This document shows positions 22,670 to 34,341 of a DNA stretch of 64,000 bases, in pieces. Source of the stretch: Rhodococcus sp. PAMC28707 (GTDB lineage: Bacteria; Actinomycetota; Actinomycetes; Mycobacteriales; Mycobacteriaceae); contig NZ_CP039253.1 of assembly GCF_004795915.1 (NCBI RefSeq), positions 806,001 through 870,000 of the forward strand. Direction: 5' to 3'. Every line of letters begins with the position of its first letter. The stretch's first letter is position 1. The position numbers were made by a program, and so were the translations under genes. The notes beneath the pieces were generated by a model, which saw only the letters and a program-made list of their open reading frames with translations, did no database searches and was not told the DNA's origin.

Positions 22670-22963
22670 ATGCCACAACCGAACCACCTCCCTGGGCCCA
22701 ATGCCGACATCTGGGACTGGCAGATGCACGGCCTGTGCCGTGGAGTCGACTCTTCGATGTTCTTCCACCCGGACGGGGAGCGAGGACGCGCTCGCGCTCA
22801 GCGAGAGATGCGCGCCAAGGAAATGTGCGGCAATTGCCCAGTACTCGCACAGTGTCGTACACATGCGCTCAGCGTTTCCGAACCATACGGAATCTGGGGC
22901 GGAATGTCGGAGAACGAGCGGGACATCCACGTCCGCCACCACCGCCGTCGAATCGCGGTATAG
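22670..22963 (+). CDS. whiB3: WhiB-family iron-sulfur redox sensor (WhiB3)
   Basis: 97 residues from ATG 22670 with AGGAG five bases upstream. The four iron-sulfur cysteines are in GLCRG, MCGNC and AQC; the turn motif is GIWGG and the tail HVRHHRRRIAV is basic for DNA contact. The opening PNADIWDWQ and the position next to groEL1 identify it as WhiB3, which in mycobacteria senses redox state and controls lipid synthesis together with sigma factors. A strong terminator follows. Confidence 0.92.
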   Translation: MPQPNHLPGPNADIWDWQMHGLCRGVDSSMFFHPDGERGRARAQREMRAKEMCGNCPVLAQCRTHALSVSEPYGIWGGMSENERDIHVRHHRRRIAV

Positions 22964-22980
22964 CCGAAGAACTCGCGACA

Positions 22981-23024
22981 AACGCGATGGACCCCCTCCG
23001 TTCCGGAGGGGGTCCATCGCGTTT
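22981..23024. terminator. Bidirectional terminator between whiB3 and groEL1
   Basis: A perfect 20-bp stem (22981-23000 with 23004-23023) and a 3-base loop TTC, with AA and TT at its ends. It serves both convergent genes. Confidence 0.92.
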
Positions 23025-23042
23025 ATTCGTACAGCGTTTCGA

Positions 23043-24752
<1,710 letters not shown>

Positions 24753-25052
24753 TTACTTGGCGATGACGGCCAGCACGTCGCGTGCCGACAGAATCAGGTA
24801 CTCCTCGCCGGCGTACTTGATCTCGGTGCCGCCGTACTTGCTGTAGATGACGGTGTCGCCTTCTTTGACGTCGACCGGGATCCGGTTGCCCTTTTCGGTG
24901 ACACGGCCTTCGCCGACTGCGACGACGGTGCCTTCCTGAGGCTTCTCCTTGGCTGTGTCGGGGATGACCAGACCGGAGGCGGTCGTCGTCTCGGCCTCAT
25001 TGGCCTGGACGAGGATCTTGTCCTCGAGCGGCTTGATTTTCACGCTCGCCAC
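24753..25052 (-). CDS. groES: 10-kDa co-chaperonin GroES
   Basis: 99 residues, full length, beginning [21 protein letters not shown] and ending RDVLAVIAK, with the roof-loop sequence [27 protein letters not shown]. It caps the GroEL ring during folding. A CIRCE operator about 145 bp upstream predicts HrcA control. Confidence 0.97.
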   Translation of the reverse strand: MASVKIKPLEDKILVQANEAETTTASGLVIPDTAKEKPQEGTVVAVGEGRVTEKGNRIPVDVKEGDTVIYSKYGGTEIKYAGEEYLILSARDVLAVIAK

Positions 25053-25195
25053 GTTGAGCCCTCCATTGTTATGGGGTACGCGTCCGGGGTCGGATCCCCG
25101 GACAGCTGTTTGTTGGTGATGTTGTACATCTTCTACGTTCGTAGCTCTGCGCTCGTTCCCGTCGTCGCGGGTGCCGGAAACTCACTCAGTGCCAA

Positions 25196-25222
25196 CTAGC
25201 ACTCTATACACGCGAGTGCCAG
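25196..25222. promoter_or_regulatory. CIRCE operator (HrcA site) upstream of groES
   Basis: TAGCACTC, nine bases, GAGTGCCA: seven of eight positions per arm agree with TTAGCACTC-N9-GAGTGCTAA. Extra half-site-like GCACTC copies flank it. Confidence 0.88.
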
Positions 25223-25277
25223 CACTCAAGGTCTGGGTTGTCCGACGTCGAGGACCCCACCCTGCCGCACACACCGA

Positions 25278-25817
25278 TCAGCCGGCGTTTCGCGCTTGCC
25301 CCCGCCTGATCGCGGCCAAGAGGAGTCGGCCACCGAGCGCGATGATCACCAAATTCCCCACAATCTGTAGTGAAACGACAGCGCGGGCAGAATCGGTGGA
25401 TGCGGCGATATCACCGAATCCCACGGTGGAAAACACGGACAGAGTGAAATAGAGGCTGCCCATCCGGGACACCGGCTCGGTGAAATTGTCGTATGCCGCT
25501 TCGGCCATCAGGTAGTAAACGGTAGAAAAGCCGATGAGATACACCGGGACGATCGCCGCAGTTGCTTCGATCGCCTGAAGTGTCGGATAGTCGGCCTTCA
25601 ACACCTTCATGACCTGCCAGGCGAATACGACGCCCACCCCGATCAGTACGACGGCCAGGATGGTGAGGGAACCGACGTCGGCGACGTCGTTCATCGGGGC
25701 GACGAAGTAGAAGGCAGTCAAAAGAACTGCTGTGACGACGGGCCGAAACAAGGCGCGGCACAGAAGTACACGCCGTTCCTTGTCGCCCAGCCGGGAATAG
25801 GGCGTAGAACCAGCCAC
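25278..25817 (-). CDS. Two-pore-helix potassium-channel-like membrane protein
   Basis: 179 residues with four hydrophobic helices (about 22-42, 48-70, 82-105, 145-168). Between the last two lies a pore sequence FSTVGFGDI, matching the potassium selectivity filter TVGYGD with Phe for Tyr. It has no cytoplasmic RCK/TrkA-N domain. It probably conducts potassium or another monovalent cation across the inner membrane. It stands alone between groES and the divergent actin-fold gene. Confidence 0.85.
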   Translation of the reverse strand: MAGSTPYSRLGDKERRVLLCRALFRPVVTAVLLTAFYFVAPMNDVADVGSLTILAVVLIGVGVVFAWQVMKVLKADYPTLQAIEATAAIVPVYLIGFSTVYYLMAEAAYDNFTEPVSRMGSLYFTLSVFSTVGFGDIAASTDSARAVVSLQIVGNLVIIALGGRLLLAAIRRGQARNAG

Positions 25818-26037
25818 ATTCGGCCCCTCGCGAGAATTGACAGAAACGCAGACCTCCTTGTCATAGCGGTGTCACGAGGCGGAAGTTCACGTTCTGCCGA
25901 AAAATTCTGTAACGTTCAGATAACGAGACGATATAGTTCCGATAGTGAACTTCTGACGTAGTACCGGGCTGCCATGACACGGAGCCGTAACAGCGTCCGG
26001 ACATGTAGTCGATTCCGAACAGGGTGGGAGGTGCGCG

Positions 26038-27771
26038 GTGAAGGTTGGAATAGGGGTTTCCACCGGAACCGAGGTCGTCTGTGCTGCCCTGGTCGTGGTG
26101 GACGAGGATGGTTCGCACACCGTCGAATACCGGACCGTCTCCGCCGACAGTGAGGCCAATACCGACATCGGCCAGCTGGTCACATCGGCAATAGAATTGA
26201 TGACGACCCTGGCTCCTGCACCCACTGGGCAAGGCGCACATTCGACTGGACGACGCGAGCCGGACACCATCGCGGTGTCGTACCGCACTGCCGAGCAGTC
26301 TGCATCCATTCGTTCGGCATGCAGCAACTCACACCGTGCGCTCTCGTTGGTTCCCGAATCTGCGGCTTCCCACGCGTTCCTTGTCGAGTCCGGGCTCATT
26401 GCGCGCTACGGCACCGTCTCGGTTGTCGACCTGGGCGCCTCGGGCTCGACCGTGACGATCATCGACGCCCAATCCGGTGTCGTCCACGCTTACGAACGCA
26501 GCGCCGACCTCGGCGGTGACGCGGTCAACAGTCTCGTCAAAGATCTTGTACGCAGTAAATCGGAACGCGAAAGTCGACCGCGAGAGGACGCCCACAGCAA
26601 CGATTCTGCGCGGTACCGCACGGTCAAAGAACACCTGTCGACATACGATTCGGCATCCATCAGCCACGACGGAGTGACGACCACTGTGGCTCGGACGGAA
26701 TTCGATGTGCTGATCCGCCCGTCGGTGACAAAGCTCGTGCGCCGTGTCACGCAGGCGGCCGATCGTACGGGCCGTGCACCCGAAGCGGTGGTACTCATCG
26801 GCGGCGGCGCACTCATACCGCTGGTGCGGACCGTGTTCGAGTCCGAACTCGAGGTTCCTGTCCTTACCGTCGACGAACCCGATGCCGCCCTTGCTACAGG
26901 TGCCGCTCATCTCGCCCTGACCGCTGCTCAGGGCCTCTACCCCACGGTCGGTGCCAATGCCGGATCGTCGGCTCGATCGGTCGGTCGTTACTCCGGAGCG
27001 TTGGTCGGCGCTCTTCTCGTCGCCGGAATCGTCCTCGTCTACGGAATTCAGGCATTGACCCCGTCCGATGACACCGGCTACTCCCCCGCAGGCACCGAGG
27101 TTCCATCCGAGCAGCACAGCGATCCGAGCACTACCTCGATCGCAGACATCGCCACCGACGCGGCCGATCCGCGGGCCACGACAACCTCCCTGGAGGTCTC
27201 GACGGGGAACCAGACTTCGGCCCCGACGTCGACATCGACATCGACCACATCCGAGCGCGGCAATGTCACCGACATGGCGCCGACGCCCACCAGTTGGCCG
27301 GCGGCATCGACTCCCACGCCGACGCTGCACCCGGCACCGGATCTTCCGCTGATTCCGTTTCCCTCTCTGCCGAATTGGGACGAAGTCGTTCCGTTCCCCG
27401 ACAGCACCACGACCGTGCCGCCCTCGCCGACTCCGAGCATTCCGGAATCGACACTGCCAGAGTCGACCCCTCCTCAAGCCACCCCGTCCGAAACGACCCC
27501 GACCGGACGACCTTCGGTGACGTCGAGCGAGTCCGTTGCGGTCCTCCCGCCTGGCACACCGGACGGTGTCCGCACGGCGGACGCCGACGGTTCACCCGCA
27601 CCTCAGGCGTCGCCGGAGTTGACGCCTCCACCGACCGTGTGGTCACCGCCCGCTGTTGTTCCAGCGGACCCGGCTTCGCCCTCGGACGATTCCGCAGACA
27701 ACGTGGCAGAAACACCGGCGCAACCGACCGCGAGTCCTGTCACGACGAATCAGCCGGTCACAACGAACTAG
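26038..27771 (+). CDS. Actin/Hsp70-fold protein with membrane anchor and Ser/Thr/Pro-rich tail
   Basis: 577 residues from GTG 26038. The first 300 residues follow the actin-Hsp70 ATPase fold: [18 protein letters not shown] (phosphate 1), [15 protein letters not shown] (phosphate 2, about 131) and [18 protein letters not shown] (adenosine motif, about 253). A membrane helix (about 322-341) follows, then about 235 residues very rich in Thr, Ser and Pro, probably outside the cell. It lacks the Hsp70 substrate-binding domain. It converges on tsaD and overlaps its stop by 4 bp. The function is unknown; a cell-envelope role is an inference. Confidence 0.7.
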   Translation: MKVGIGVSTGTEVVCAALVVVDEDGSHTVEYRTVSADSEANTDIGQLVTSAIELMTTLAPAPTGQGAHSTGRREPDTIAVSYRTAEQSASIRSACSNSHRALSLVPESAASHAFLVESGLIARYGTVSVVDLGASGSTVTIIDAQSGVVHAYERSADLGGDAVNSLVKDLVRSKSERESRPREDAHSNDSARYRTVKEHLSTYDSASISHDGVTTTVARTEFDVLIRPSVTKLVRRVTQAADRTGRAPEAVVLIGGGALIPLVRTVFESELEVPVLTVDEPDAALATGAAHLALTAAQGLYPTVGANAGSSARSVGRYSGALVGALLVAGIVLVYGIQALTPSDDTGYSPAGTEVPSEQHSDPSTTSIADIATDAADPRATTTSLEVSTGNQTSAPTSTSTSTTSERGNVTDMAPTPTSWPAASTPTPTLHPAPDLPLIPFPSLPNWDEVVPFPDSTTTVPPSPTPSIPESTLPESTPPQATPSETTPTGRPSVTSSESVAVLPPGTPDGVRTADADGSPAPQASPELTPPPTVWSPPAVVPADPASPSDDSADNVAETPAQPTASPVTTNQPVTTN

Positions 27772-28811
27772 GCGCGGCCCGATATCAGGCTGGTGGACAC
27801 CGGAAGCCCGGGGTCGGTCGCTGCTCGCAGGTCCGATGCCTCGGCCCCACCCGCTATCAGGTGCGCGCCGAGCGTGGCGATCATGACTCCGTTGTCGGTG
27901 CACAACCGAGGCTTCGGAATTCTCAAGTTCAATCCAGCTGCGCTGCACCTAGTTTCGACCAGTGAGCGGATTCTGGAGTTTGCGGTGGCTCCGCCCCCCA
28001 ACACGAGTGTGTTGACATCGACATCCTGTGCTGCGCGCACCGCCTTCATGGTCAGCACATCGGCCACGGACTCCTGAAAAGACGCAGCGATGTCGGCGAC
28101 GGGAATGCTCTCTCCTGCGCGCCGACGTGCCTCGACGAATCTGGCAACCGCCGTCTTCACCCCGGAGAACGAGAAGTCGTACCGCGCGTCGCGTGGGCCC
28201 GTCATGCCTCGCGGAAACGCAATAGCGTGCGGATCACCTTCTCGCGCAGCATCATCGAGCGCTGGTCCGCCTGGGTAACCCAAACCGAGCAATCTGGCAA
28301 CCTTGTCGAATGCTTCACCCGCCGCGTCGTCGACAGTGGTGCCCAACTCTACGATCGGAGCACCGAGATCATCCACGTGCAGCAAGTGCGTATGCCCGCC
28401 GGAGACCAGCAACGCGACGCACGGCGGCATCGGCCCGTGCTCGAGGGTATCGACCGCCACATGCCCACCCAAATGGTTGACGGCGTAGAACGGCACACCC
28501 CATGCGGCCGCATACGCTTTGGCTGCGGCGACGCCGACCAGCAGAGCGCCAGCCAGTCCGGGGCCGATCGTCACGGCCACGGCGTCGGGCCGATCGATGT
28601 CGGCCGTTGCGAGCGCACGCCGCATCGTCGGAACCATCGCCTCGAGATGCGCGCGTGACGCTACCTCTGGGACAACACCGCCGTATCGTGCGTGCTCGTC
28701 GACACTGGACGCGACCTCGTCGGCGAGCAACTCGCACACACCGGAATCACGCCACCGGACGACACCCACACCTGTTTCGTCACACGAACTTTCGATACCC
28801 AACACGATCAC
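27768..28811 (-). CDS. tsaD: tRNA N6-adenosine threonylcarbamoyltransferase TsaD
   Basis: 347 residues with [18 protein letters not shown], the metal-binding histidines H113 and H117 in NHLGGHVAV, and the nucleotide motif [12 protein letters not shown]. It transfers the threonylcarbamoyl group to A37 of ANN-reading tRNAs, working with TsaB and TsaE encoded upstream. The four-gene order tsaE-tsaB-rimI-tsaD is tightly packed, with 4-bp overlaps. Confidence 0.96.
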   Translation of the reverse strand: MIVLGIESSCDETGVGVVRWRDSGVCELLADEVASSVDEHARYGGVVPEVASRAHLEAMVPTMRRALATADIDRPDAVAVTIGPGLAGALLVGVAAAKAYAAAWGVPFYAVNHLGGHVAVDTLEHGPMPPCVALLVSGGHTHLLHVDDLGAPIVELGTTVDDAAGEAFDKVARLLGLGYPGGPALDDAAREGDPHAIAFPRGMTGPRDARYDFSFSGVKTAVARFVEARRRAGESIPVADIAASFQESVADVLTMKAVRAAQDVDVNTLVLGGGATANSRIRSLVETRCSAAGLNLRIPKPRLCTDNGVMIATLGAHLIAGGAEASDLRAATDPGLPVSTSLISGRA

Positions 28812-29284
28812 GAGAGCGTGCCTCCATTCCCGACTTCGCGCCGCATCGTGTACGCGTCCGCGCCGCTCGGCTGGTAGTACTTAGGCCGAGTGCCGACCAC
28901 CACGAACCCGGTAAGGGTGTAGAGCTCGATAGCAGGTTCGTTGTCGGTACGCACTTCGAGGAATACCGGTCCGCCGTGGCTGTCGGCTGCCGCGAGCAGA
29001 TCGGCCAGCAATGCCCCTCCGATGCCGCGGCGGTGCGCGAGAGGATCGACTCCGATGGTGTGTACTTCCGCCTCCGCCGACTCCCCCTTGCCCAGCAAAG
29101 CGACCCCGGCGTAACCCATCAGCGTGCCACCCTCGCGCGCGGCAACGTAATGATTGTGCGGCGCAGCAAGTTCCGATAGAAAAGCCTGCGCGGTCCATGG
29201 GCCGTCCCCGGGAAACAACACCCTCTCGAGTTCGGCGCAACGCTCGGCATCGGCTCCGAGCAGTGGCGACAGAATTACGGTCAA
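28808..29284 (-). CDS. rimI: Ribosomal-protein alanine N-acetyltransferase RimI
   Basis: 158 residues when started at TTG 29284, which overlaps the tsaB stop as TTGA; the open frame runs on to 29569 but inside tsaB. GNAT motifs: [20 protein letters not shown] for acetyl-CoA and [18 protein letters not shown] near the end. RimI acetylates ribosomal protein S18. ATGA overlap with tsaD downstream. Confidence 0.88.
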   Translation of the reverse strand: MTVILSPLLGADAERCAELERVLFPGDGPWTAQAFLSELAAPHNHYVAAREGGTLMGYAGVALLGKGESAEAEVHTIGVDPLAHRRGIGGALLADLLAAADSHGGPVFLEVRTDNEPAIELYTLTGFVVVGTRPKYYQPSGADAYTMRREVGNGGTLS

Positions 29285-29943
29285 GGTGTCACCGCCTTCG
29301 CTGCTGCGCGCTCCTCGAGAGTTTTCGCGTCCGGCCGGCGAAGGTAGAGCGGCACGATCGGTGCCGGCGCAGATCCGGCTGCCAGGTGCTCGAGAGCCGC
29401 CAGTACCAAACCCTGAGGCGACGGCGACTCCACTTCTCGGACAGGAACTTCGAACAGCGCGACATGCGCCGGAGACCCAGCGGCCGCACTCGCCCCGGCA
29501 ACATCGAGCTGAGCAGGAGCAACGACTTCCGGGCCTGCGTACCGGACCGCATGTCGGTACCGCGCCCAATACACCTCACGGCGCCTGGCATCGGTGACGA
29601 CCACCAGATCTGGCTCGTCGGGAAGTTCGGCGGCAATCGCGTCGAGACTGCAGACACCGTGGATCGGGATGCCCAGTGCGTCGGCAAACGCGGAGGCCGT
29701 TGCCATTCCGACGCGAAGTCCGGTGAACGGGCCGGGACCGACACCGACGACCACGGCCTGCAGATCCCGTGGTGTCAGTGCGGCGTCGGCCAGACATTGG
29801 AGGATGTTGGGTGTGAGGACCTCGGCGTGAAGTCGAGGGTCGACCACGATTCGCTGAGACAGGGTATGCGGCTGCCCGTCGGTGACGCGAACCACACCGG
29901 CGGTGACTGCGGGCGTGGAGGTATCGACAGCGAGAACGAGCAC
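29281..29943 (-). CDS. tsaB: tRNA threonylcarbamoyladenosine synthesis protein TsaB
   Basis: 220 residues with MLVLAVDTSTPAVTAGVVRV and VVVGVGPGPFTGLRVGMATASAFA, typical of the TsaB/YeaZ family. It is the inactive TsaD paralogue that scaffolds the TsaBDE complex. tsaE lies 47 bp upstream and rimI overlaps its end. Confidence 0.94.
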   Translation of the reverse strand: MLVLAVDTSTPAVTAGVVRVTDGQPHTLSQRIVVDPRLHAEVLTPNILQCLADAALTPRDLQAVVVGVGPGPFTGLRVGMATASAFADALGIPIHGVCSLDAIAAELPDEPDLVVVTDARRREVYWARYRHAVRYAGPEVVAPAQLDVAGASAAAGSPAHVALFEVPVREVESPSPQGLVLAALEHLAAGSAPAPIVPLYLRRPDAKTLEERAAAKAVTP

Positions 29944-29990
29944 GGTTTCTCAGAGTACCCGCATGTCACTGCGGGCCTGCCGCGGCACCG

Positions 29991-30518
29991 TCAGTCCTGC
30001 ACCGAATGTTGGACTCGGTTCAATTCGACGCACCTGTCATCGGTGTCGAGGTCGCGTCGGATGCGGACCGACACATGAGAATCGGTGAGCTTCTCGACCA
30101 GTCCCTCGCCCCATTCGACGACGACCACAGCCGCCTCCAGATCGGTGTCGAGATCCAACGCATCCAGTTCGTCGAGGGCAGACTGCCCCGTCATTCCCAG
30201 CCGGTACGCGTCCACGTGAATCAAGGAGACGGGGGCTCCACCGTTCGGCCGAATCCCGGCCCGGTGTTCGCGTGCAATGACGAACGTCGGCGAGCTGACC
30301 CTGCCCTGCACCCCGAGACCCGACGCAATACCCCGCGTCATGGCGGTCTTCCCCGCACCCAGCGGCCCATCGAGGATCACGAGGTCGCCGGCGACGAGGG
30401 TTTGGGCCAGCCGGTATCCGAAGTCTTCCGTGTCGGCCGCCGTCGGCAAGATCAGTGAGCGCCCATCGAAATGCAATGTGGACGGCGACGTGGACTCAGC
30501 CAATGCCCCGCCATCCAC
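29991..30518 (-). CDS. tsaE: tRNA threonylcarbamoyladenosine synthesis ATPase TsaE
   Basis: 175 residues with Walker A GPLGAGKTAMTRG, SSPTFVIAREH and the HVDAYRL motif. TsaE hydrolyses ATP to reset the TsaBD complex. ATG 30518 lies inside the end of the upstream hydrolase gene (23-bp overlap); a TTG at about 30503 would shorten it slightly. Confidence 0.93.
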   Translation of the reverse strand: MDGGALAESTSPSTLHFDGRSLILPTAADTEDFGYRLAQTLVAGDLVILDGPLGAGKTAMTRGIASGLGVQGRVSSPTFVIAREHRAGIRPNGGAPVSLIHVDAYRLGMTGQSALDELDALDLDTDLEAAVVVVEWGEGLVEKLTDSHVSVRIRRDLDTDDRCVELNRVQHSVQD

Positions 30519-31536
30519 TTCGTCGACGTGCCCGCACAGCGGTCGCCCGGGTGAGGAGGCGCACGAGGGCGGCGTTGACTTTGTCCGGAAACTCGAGCTG
30601 CACGAGATGACCGGCTTGAGGCACCCGAACCACCTCGGCCTCGGGCAGTGCTTCAGCCATCGCCAATGTGCTCGCGAGCGGAATTATCCAGTCTTCGTCG
30701 CCACACATGACGGTCACCGGAATGCGCGTGAGGTGCGACAGCGCATCCTTCTCGTTGTGTAACTCGAGGGTTTTCAGAAAGTTGACGATCGTGACTACCG
30801 AGGTGTCGTCGATCATCGATTGTGAGAAAGCAACCAAGCGCGGACTCACCCGCGTTCCGTACGACGCCGCACGAAGTACCGGCGAGATCAGCGCCCGCAC
30901 AGCCCCGCGTCCGAGCTGGACCACGCCGGGCGAAGTGCGGACAGCAAAGCGAAATGCATCGATGACGGGATTGTTCAGGCTTTTGCCCAGGCCTGTTTCG
31001 GCCAGTCCAGCGGCTGTCGTCGAAAGCAATCCAACGCCGACGACCCTGTCCTTGACCAGGTCCGGACGCTGACGCGTGAACGACAGAATCGTCATTCCAC
31101 CCATCGAGTGGCCGATGAGGACGAGATGACCGCGCGGTGCGACTGCACGAATGACTGCGTCGAGATCGGAGCCGAGCTGTTCGATGGTGCAACTTTCGGG
31201 CGTCGGTTCACCGGACTTGCCGTGGCCGCGCTGGTCGTAGAAGACCATTCGGACGGACGAGCCCCACTCTTGCTCCAACGCTTGGCGCTGAAAGTGCCAC
31301 GACGACATATGGAGGCAGTACCCGTGTACGAACACCGCAGTGATGGGGGCGTCGGTGGGCCCGACTTCGCGAACTGCGAGCGGAACTCCGTCGTCGGCGG
31401 TGACGATGGATCCCCGATCGGCGTTCATCAACTGGAGGTTCTCGTTGGCCAGGGGATCCTTGTTCGAACGCAGCATCGTTTCACGCAGGGCCAACCCGAC
31501 GCTGTTGACTATGCCTAGATGTCCGAGCAGATTCAT
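30496..31536 (-). CDS. Alpha/beta hydrolase between alr and tsaE
   Basis: 346 residues with oxyanion region VHGYCLHMSSW, nucleophile GHSMGGMT and C-terminal histidine in VPQAGHLVQLE; CGDEDWIIP holds the acid. A variable lid lies at about 190-265. The gene overlaps alr by 4 bp and tsaE by 23 bp, so it is co-transcribed with both. The substrate is unknown. Confidence 0.82.
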   Translation of the reverse strand: MNLLGHLGIVNSVGLALRETMLRSNKDPLANENLQLMNADRGSIVTADDGVPLAVREVGPTDAPITAVFVHGYCLHMSSWHFQRQALEQEWGSSVRMVFYDQRGHGKSGEPTPESCTIEQLGSDLDAVIRAVAPRGHLVLIGHSMGGMTILSFTRQRPDLVKDRVVGVGLLSTTAAGLAETGLGKSLNNPVIDAFRFAVRTSPGVVQLGRGAVRALISPVLRAASYGTRVSPRLVAFSQSMIDDTSVVTIVNFLKTLELHNEKDALSHLTRIPVTVMCGDEDWIIPLASTLAMAEALPEAEVVRVPQAGHLVQLEFPDKVNAALVRLLTRATAVRARRRSGWRGIG

Positions 31537-32786
31537 CTGGTTACCTCACCCAATTTCTTCTCCAGCAGTACCGCACCGAGGCCCCGGTACGACCTGCGTA
31601 CACGGCCGCGAATTCCGGTGACTATCTCGTAGTGGATGGTGCCCAACCGATCAGCCCAGTCCTGTGCACGTGGCCCTCCGCCGTCACCGGATCCGAAGAG
31701 GACCGCAGTATCGCCTTCGGTGACCCCTGACCCGCTCGGCCCGAGATCCACCATGCACTGGTCCATACATACCCGCCCCACCGAAGGAAACAGTCGCGAA
31801 CCGATCTGCACGTCGAAACGCCCGCTCAGATTACGGACGAGCCCATCGGCGTATCCCATCGGGATGAGCGCAACCGTGGTGTCCTTCTCAGCGGTCCAGG
31901 TATGCCCGTAGGACACTCCGTCACCGGCGCGGACCTTCTTCACCAACGCGACCGGCGCCGACACCGTCATCGCGGGCCGCAGGCCGAAATCACCGAGTTC
32001 CGGTATCGGCGACAAGCCGTACATCGCAATACCGGGCCGGACCATGTCGAAACGAAGATCGGGACGAGTAACAGTGGCCGCCGAATTGGCCAGATGAACC
32101 CTCTCGGGCTGGATACCGGCTGCCTGCACGCGAGCAAGAGCAGCACGCAAATTCTCTGCCTGGCGATCGTTGGCAGGATGCTGCGGACTGTCAGCGCACG
32201 CCAGATGAGAGAAGATTCCGCGCAAATGGACGGACTCCTCCGCGACGGCCCTACCCAGTACCTCGATCACCTCGTCCCACTGTTCGACGGGAATGCCGTT
32301 TCGGTTCAAGCCGGTGTCGACCTTCAACGTCACGACTGCGGGGACGTTCGCAATGCGCGCATCGGCAACTACTGCCGACAGTTGGGTGGCCGAGGACACA
32401 CCGATTCCGACCCCAGCCGAGATCGCCGGAGCGAAGTCGGTGTCGTGTCGGTGCAGCCAGGCAAGAATAGGGGCAGTGATGCCGGCCCTGCGCAGTGTGA
32501 GCGCTTCGTCGAGTGTCGTGACACCCAGTTCTTCGACTCCCGCGTTGAGCGCCACTGTTGCAACCGCCAGCGCACCGTGGTTGTAGCCATCTGCCTTCAC
32601 AACGGCCATCATCGAGGCGTCACCAGCATATTCACCGAGAACAGCGATGTTGTGGGCGATCGCGTCGAGATCGATGGTGGCAGTTGCACCTGTACCGGAG
32701 TTGGGGTCCTCTGCGCTGCCTGCTGCCGCGTCGACTACCGGCACGAGTTCACTGTCCACAACGTTCGATGATGCCACTCGCAACAC
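31533..32786 (-). CDS. alr: Alanine racemase
   Basis: About 417 residues from GTG 32786, with a GAGAG-like site just upstream; the open frame runs to 33152 but inside nnrD, and other GTG codons (for example 32777) are possible. The PLP lysine is in MMAVVKADGYNHGA, followed by GIFSHLACAD and YGHTW; the C-terminal VGRVCMDQCMVDLG carries the second active-site region. It makes D-alanine for peptidoglycan. Confidence 0.94.
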   Translation of the reverse strand: MLRVASSNVVDSELVPVVDAAAGSAEDPNSGTGATATIDLDAIAHNIAVLGEYAGDASMMAVVKADGYNHGALAVATVALNAGVEELGVTTLDEALTLRRAGITAPILAWLHRHDTDFAPAISAGVGIGVSSATQLSAVVADARIANVPAVVTLKVDTGLNRNGIPVEQWDEVIEVLGRAVAEESVHLRGIFSHLACADSPQHPANDRQAENLRAALARVQAAGIQPERVHLANSAATVTRPDLRFDMVRPGIAMYGLSPIPELGDFGLRPAMTVSAPVALVKKVRAGDGVSYGHTWTAEKDTTVALIPMGYADGLVRNLSGRFDVQIGSRLFPSVGRVCMDQCMVDLGPSGSGVTEGDTAVLFGSGDGGGPRAQDWADRLGTIHYEIVTGIRGRVRRSYRGLGAVLLEKKLGEVTR

Positions 32787-32871
32787 ATTGCTCTCTACTC
32801 GGTGCACCGAGGTCCTCGTTCCACTTCGCGCCGATCGTGACCGAAAACACCATAAACGTCCGGCCCGCACC

Positions 32872-34305
32872 TCACACTGTGACAGAACGCAGAATTCTGA
32901 TGGCCTCGGGTATTGCGGACAGGAGGGGGCCGGCCGAAATCGGTGCTGCGAACTCGCCCCTGGACCCATGCGCTGCAGTCGCCGCCGCCAGCGAGTGCGC
33001 CCTGGCCCCACACGCTGCCGCAACGGACGATTCGAGACCGGAGGCCAGCAATGCCCCCAGCACTCCGGACAGGACATCTCCGGATCCTGCCGTCGACGCA
33101 GCGGATCCGCCCGCATCGTTGACGAGGACCCTGCCGTCCGGGTCGGCGACAATCGTCGCCCGGCCCTTGAGTAGTACGGTCACACCCCAACTCGATGCCA
33201 GATCACGCACCGCGGACACTTTGTCGGCGCCTGGCGCCCGGCCGGTCAACCGCTCGAATTCTCCGGCATGCGGTGTCAGCAACGTCGGTGCCGTGCGCGA
33301 GCGCACCATATCCGGTTCCGACGCCAAAATGGTCAGGGCATCGGCGTCGACCACCACGGGCAGATCGGAGGAGAGGATGTCGGACAACCATGCCCGCGAC
33401 CTTTCCCCGGTGTCGAATCCTGGACCGACCACCCATGCCTGCACGCGTCCAGCATTCGCCGGATCGGCCGAGACGATGACCTCGGGATAGTGAGAGACAA
33501 CCTCTGCGGCCGCGCTACCCACGTACCGCACCATGCCCGAAGTCGCGGCCACCGCAGCTCCGGTGCACAACAATGCAGCCCCCGGATATCGCTCACTGCC
33601 CGCGGCAATCCCTACGACACCCTGCGAATACTTGTCGTCCTCGGCTGTAGGAATCGGCCAGAGGGCGCCGACGTCGGAGGGCTCGAACGCACGAATGTAC
33701 GGATCGGGCATGGTCAACCCGATCTCCACGAGCTCGACTCTGCCGCAATGCGGCACCGCAAGCACATGCACGGGTTTGCGCGCACCGAAAGTCACGGTCA
33801 CCGCAGCTCGAACGGCTGGACCATCCACGCTGCCCGTCGTCGGATCGACACCGCTGGGAATGTCTGCGGAAACGATCGGAGCGTCGAGCGCGGAAACGAT
33901 GGCGGCCGCATCGGATCGAAGCGGACCGGTGCCGGAGATGCCGACGATGGCATCGATGACCAGGTCCGGATTGTCCGGTGCGTCCACGACCTTGCCGCCG
34001 GCGCGTCGAAATGCCGCAAGGCCTTCCGGGTGCGTGCGGTCCGGTTTCAGCAGGACCGCACTGACCGCTACCCCCCGGGTGCGCAGGATGGCGCCGGCCC
34101 ACAGTCCGTCGCCGCCGTTGTCACCGGACCCGACGAGAATGCTCACCCGTCGACCGACGACCCCGCCTGTCCGGCCCACCAACTCGCGCGCCACTACCGT
34201 TGCCAGACCGTGGGCTGCACGGCGCATCAGAACCCCCGGCGGCAACGCCTCGAGGAGCGGTCGCTCCGCGTCGCGAACCTGATCAGGCGTGAAATAGTGC
34301 CGCAT
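32872..34305 (-). CDS. nnrD: Bifunctional NAD(P)H-hydrate epimerase/dehydratase
   Basis: 477 residues. The N-terminal epimerase domain (1-210) has VGSGDNGGDGLWAGAILR; the C-terminal ADP-dependent dehydratase domain has LTPHAGEFERLTG and NDAGGSAASTAGSGDVLSGV. It repairs hydrated NADH and NADPH. It ends 85 bp before the chosen alr start and begins 36 bp after glmS, so glmS-nnrD-alr may be one transcript. Confidence 0.93.
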   Translation of the reverse strand: MRHYFTPDQVRDAERPLLEALPPGVLMRRAAHGLATVVARELVGRTGGVVGRRVSILVGSGDNGGDGLWAGAILRTRGVAVSAVLLKPDRTHPEGLAAFRRAGGKVVDAPDNPDLVIDAIVGISGTGPLRSDAAAIVSALDAPIVSADIPSGVDPTTGSVDGPAVRAAVTVTFGARKPVHVLAVPHCGRVELVEIGLTMPDPYIRAFEPSDVGALWPIPTAEDDKYSQGVVGIAAGSERYPGAALLCTGAAVAATSGMVRYVGSAAAEVVSHYPEVIVSADPANAGRVQAWVVGPGFDTGERSRAWLSDILSSDLPVVVDADALTILASEPDMVRSRTAPTLLTPHAGEFERLTGRAPGADKVSAVRDLASSWGVTVLLKGRATIVADPDGRVLVNDAGGSAASTAGSGDVLSGVLGALLASGLESSVAAACGARAHSLAAATAAHGSRGEFAAPISAGPLLSAIPEAIRILRSVTV

Positions 34306-34341
34306 AAACAGTCTCCCGTCGGACGTTCACCTACGTTGCTG

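Noticed and set aside
26329-27477. 382-codon antisense frame over the actin-fold gene
   Set aside because: The product is Arg/Gly-rich and featureless; the plus frame has ATPase motifs, a membrane helix and a coherent tail.
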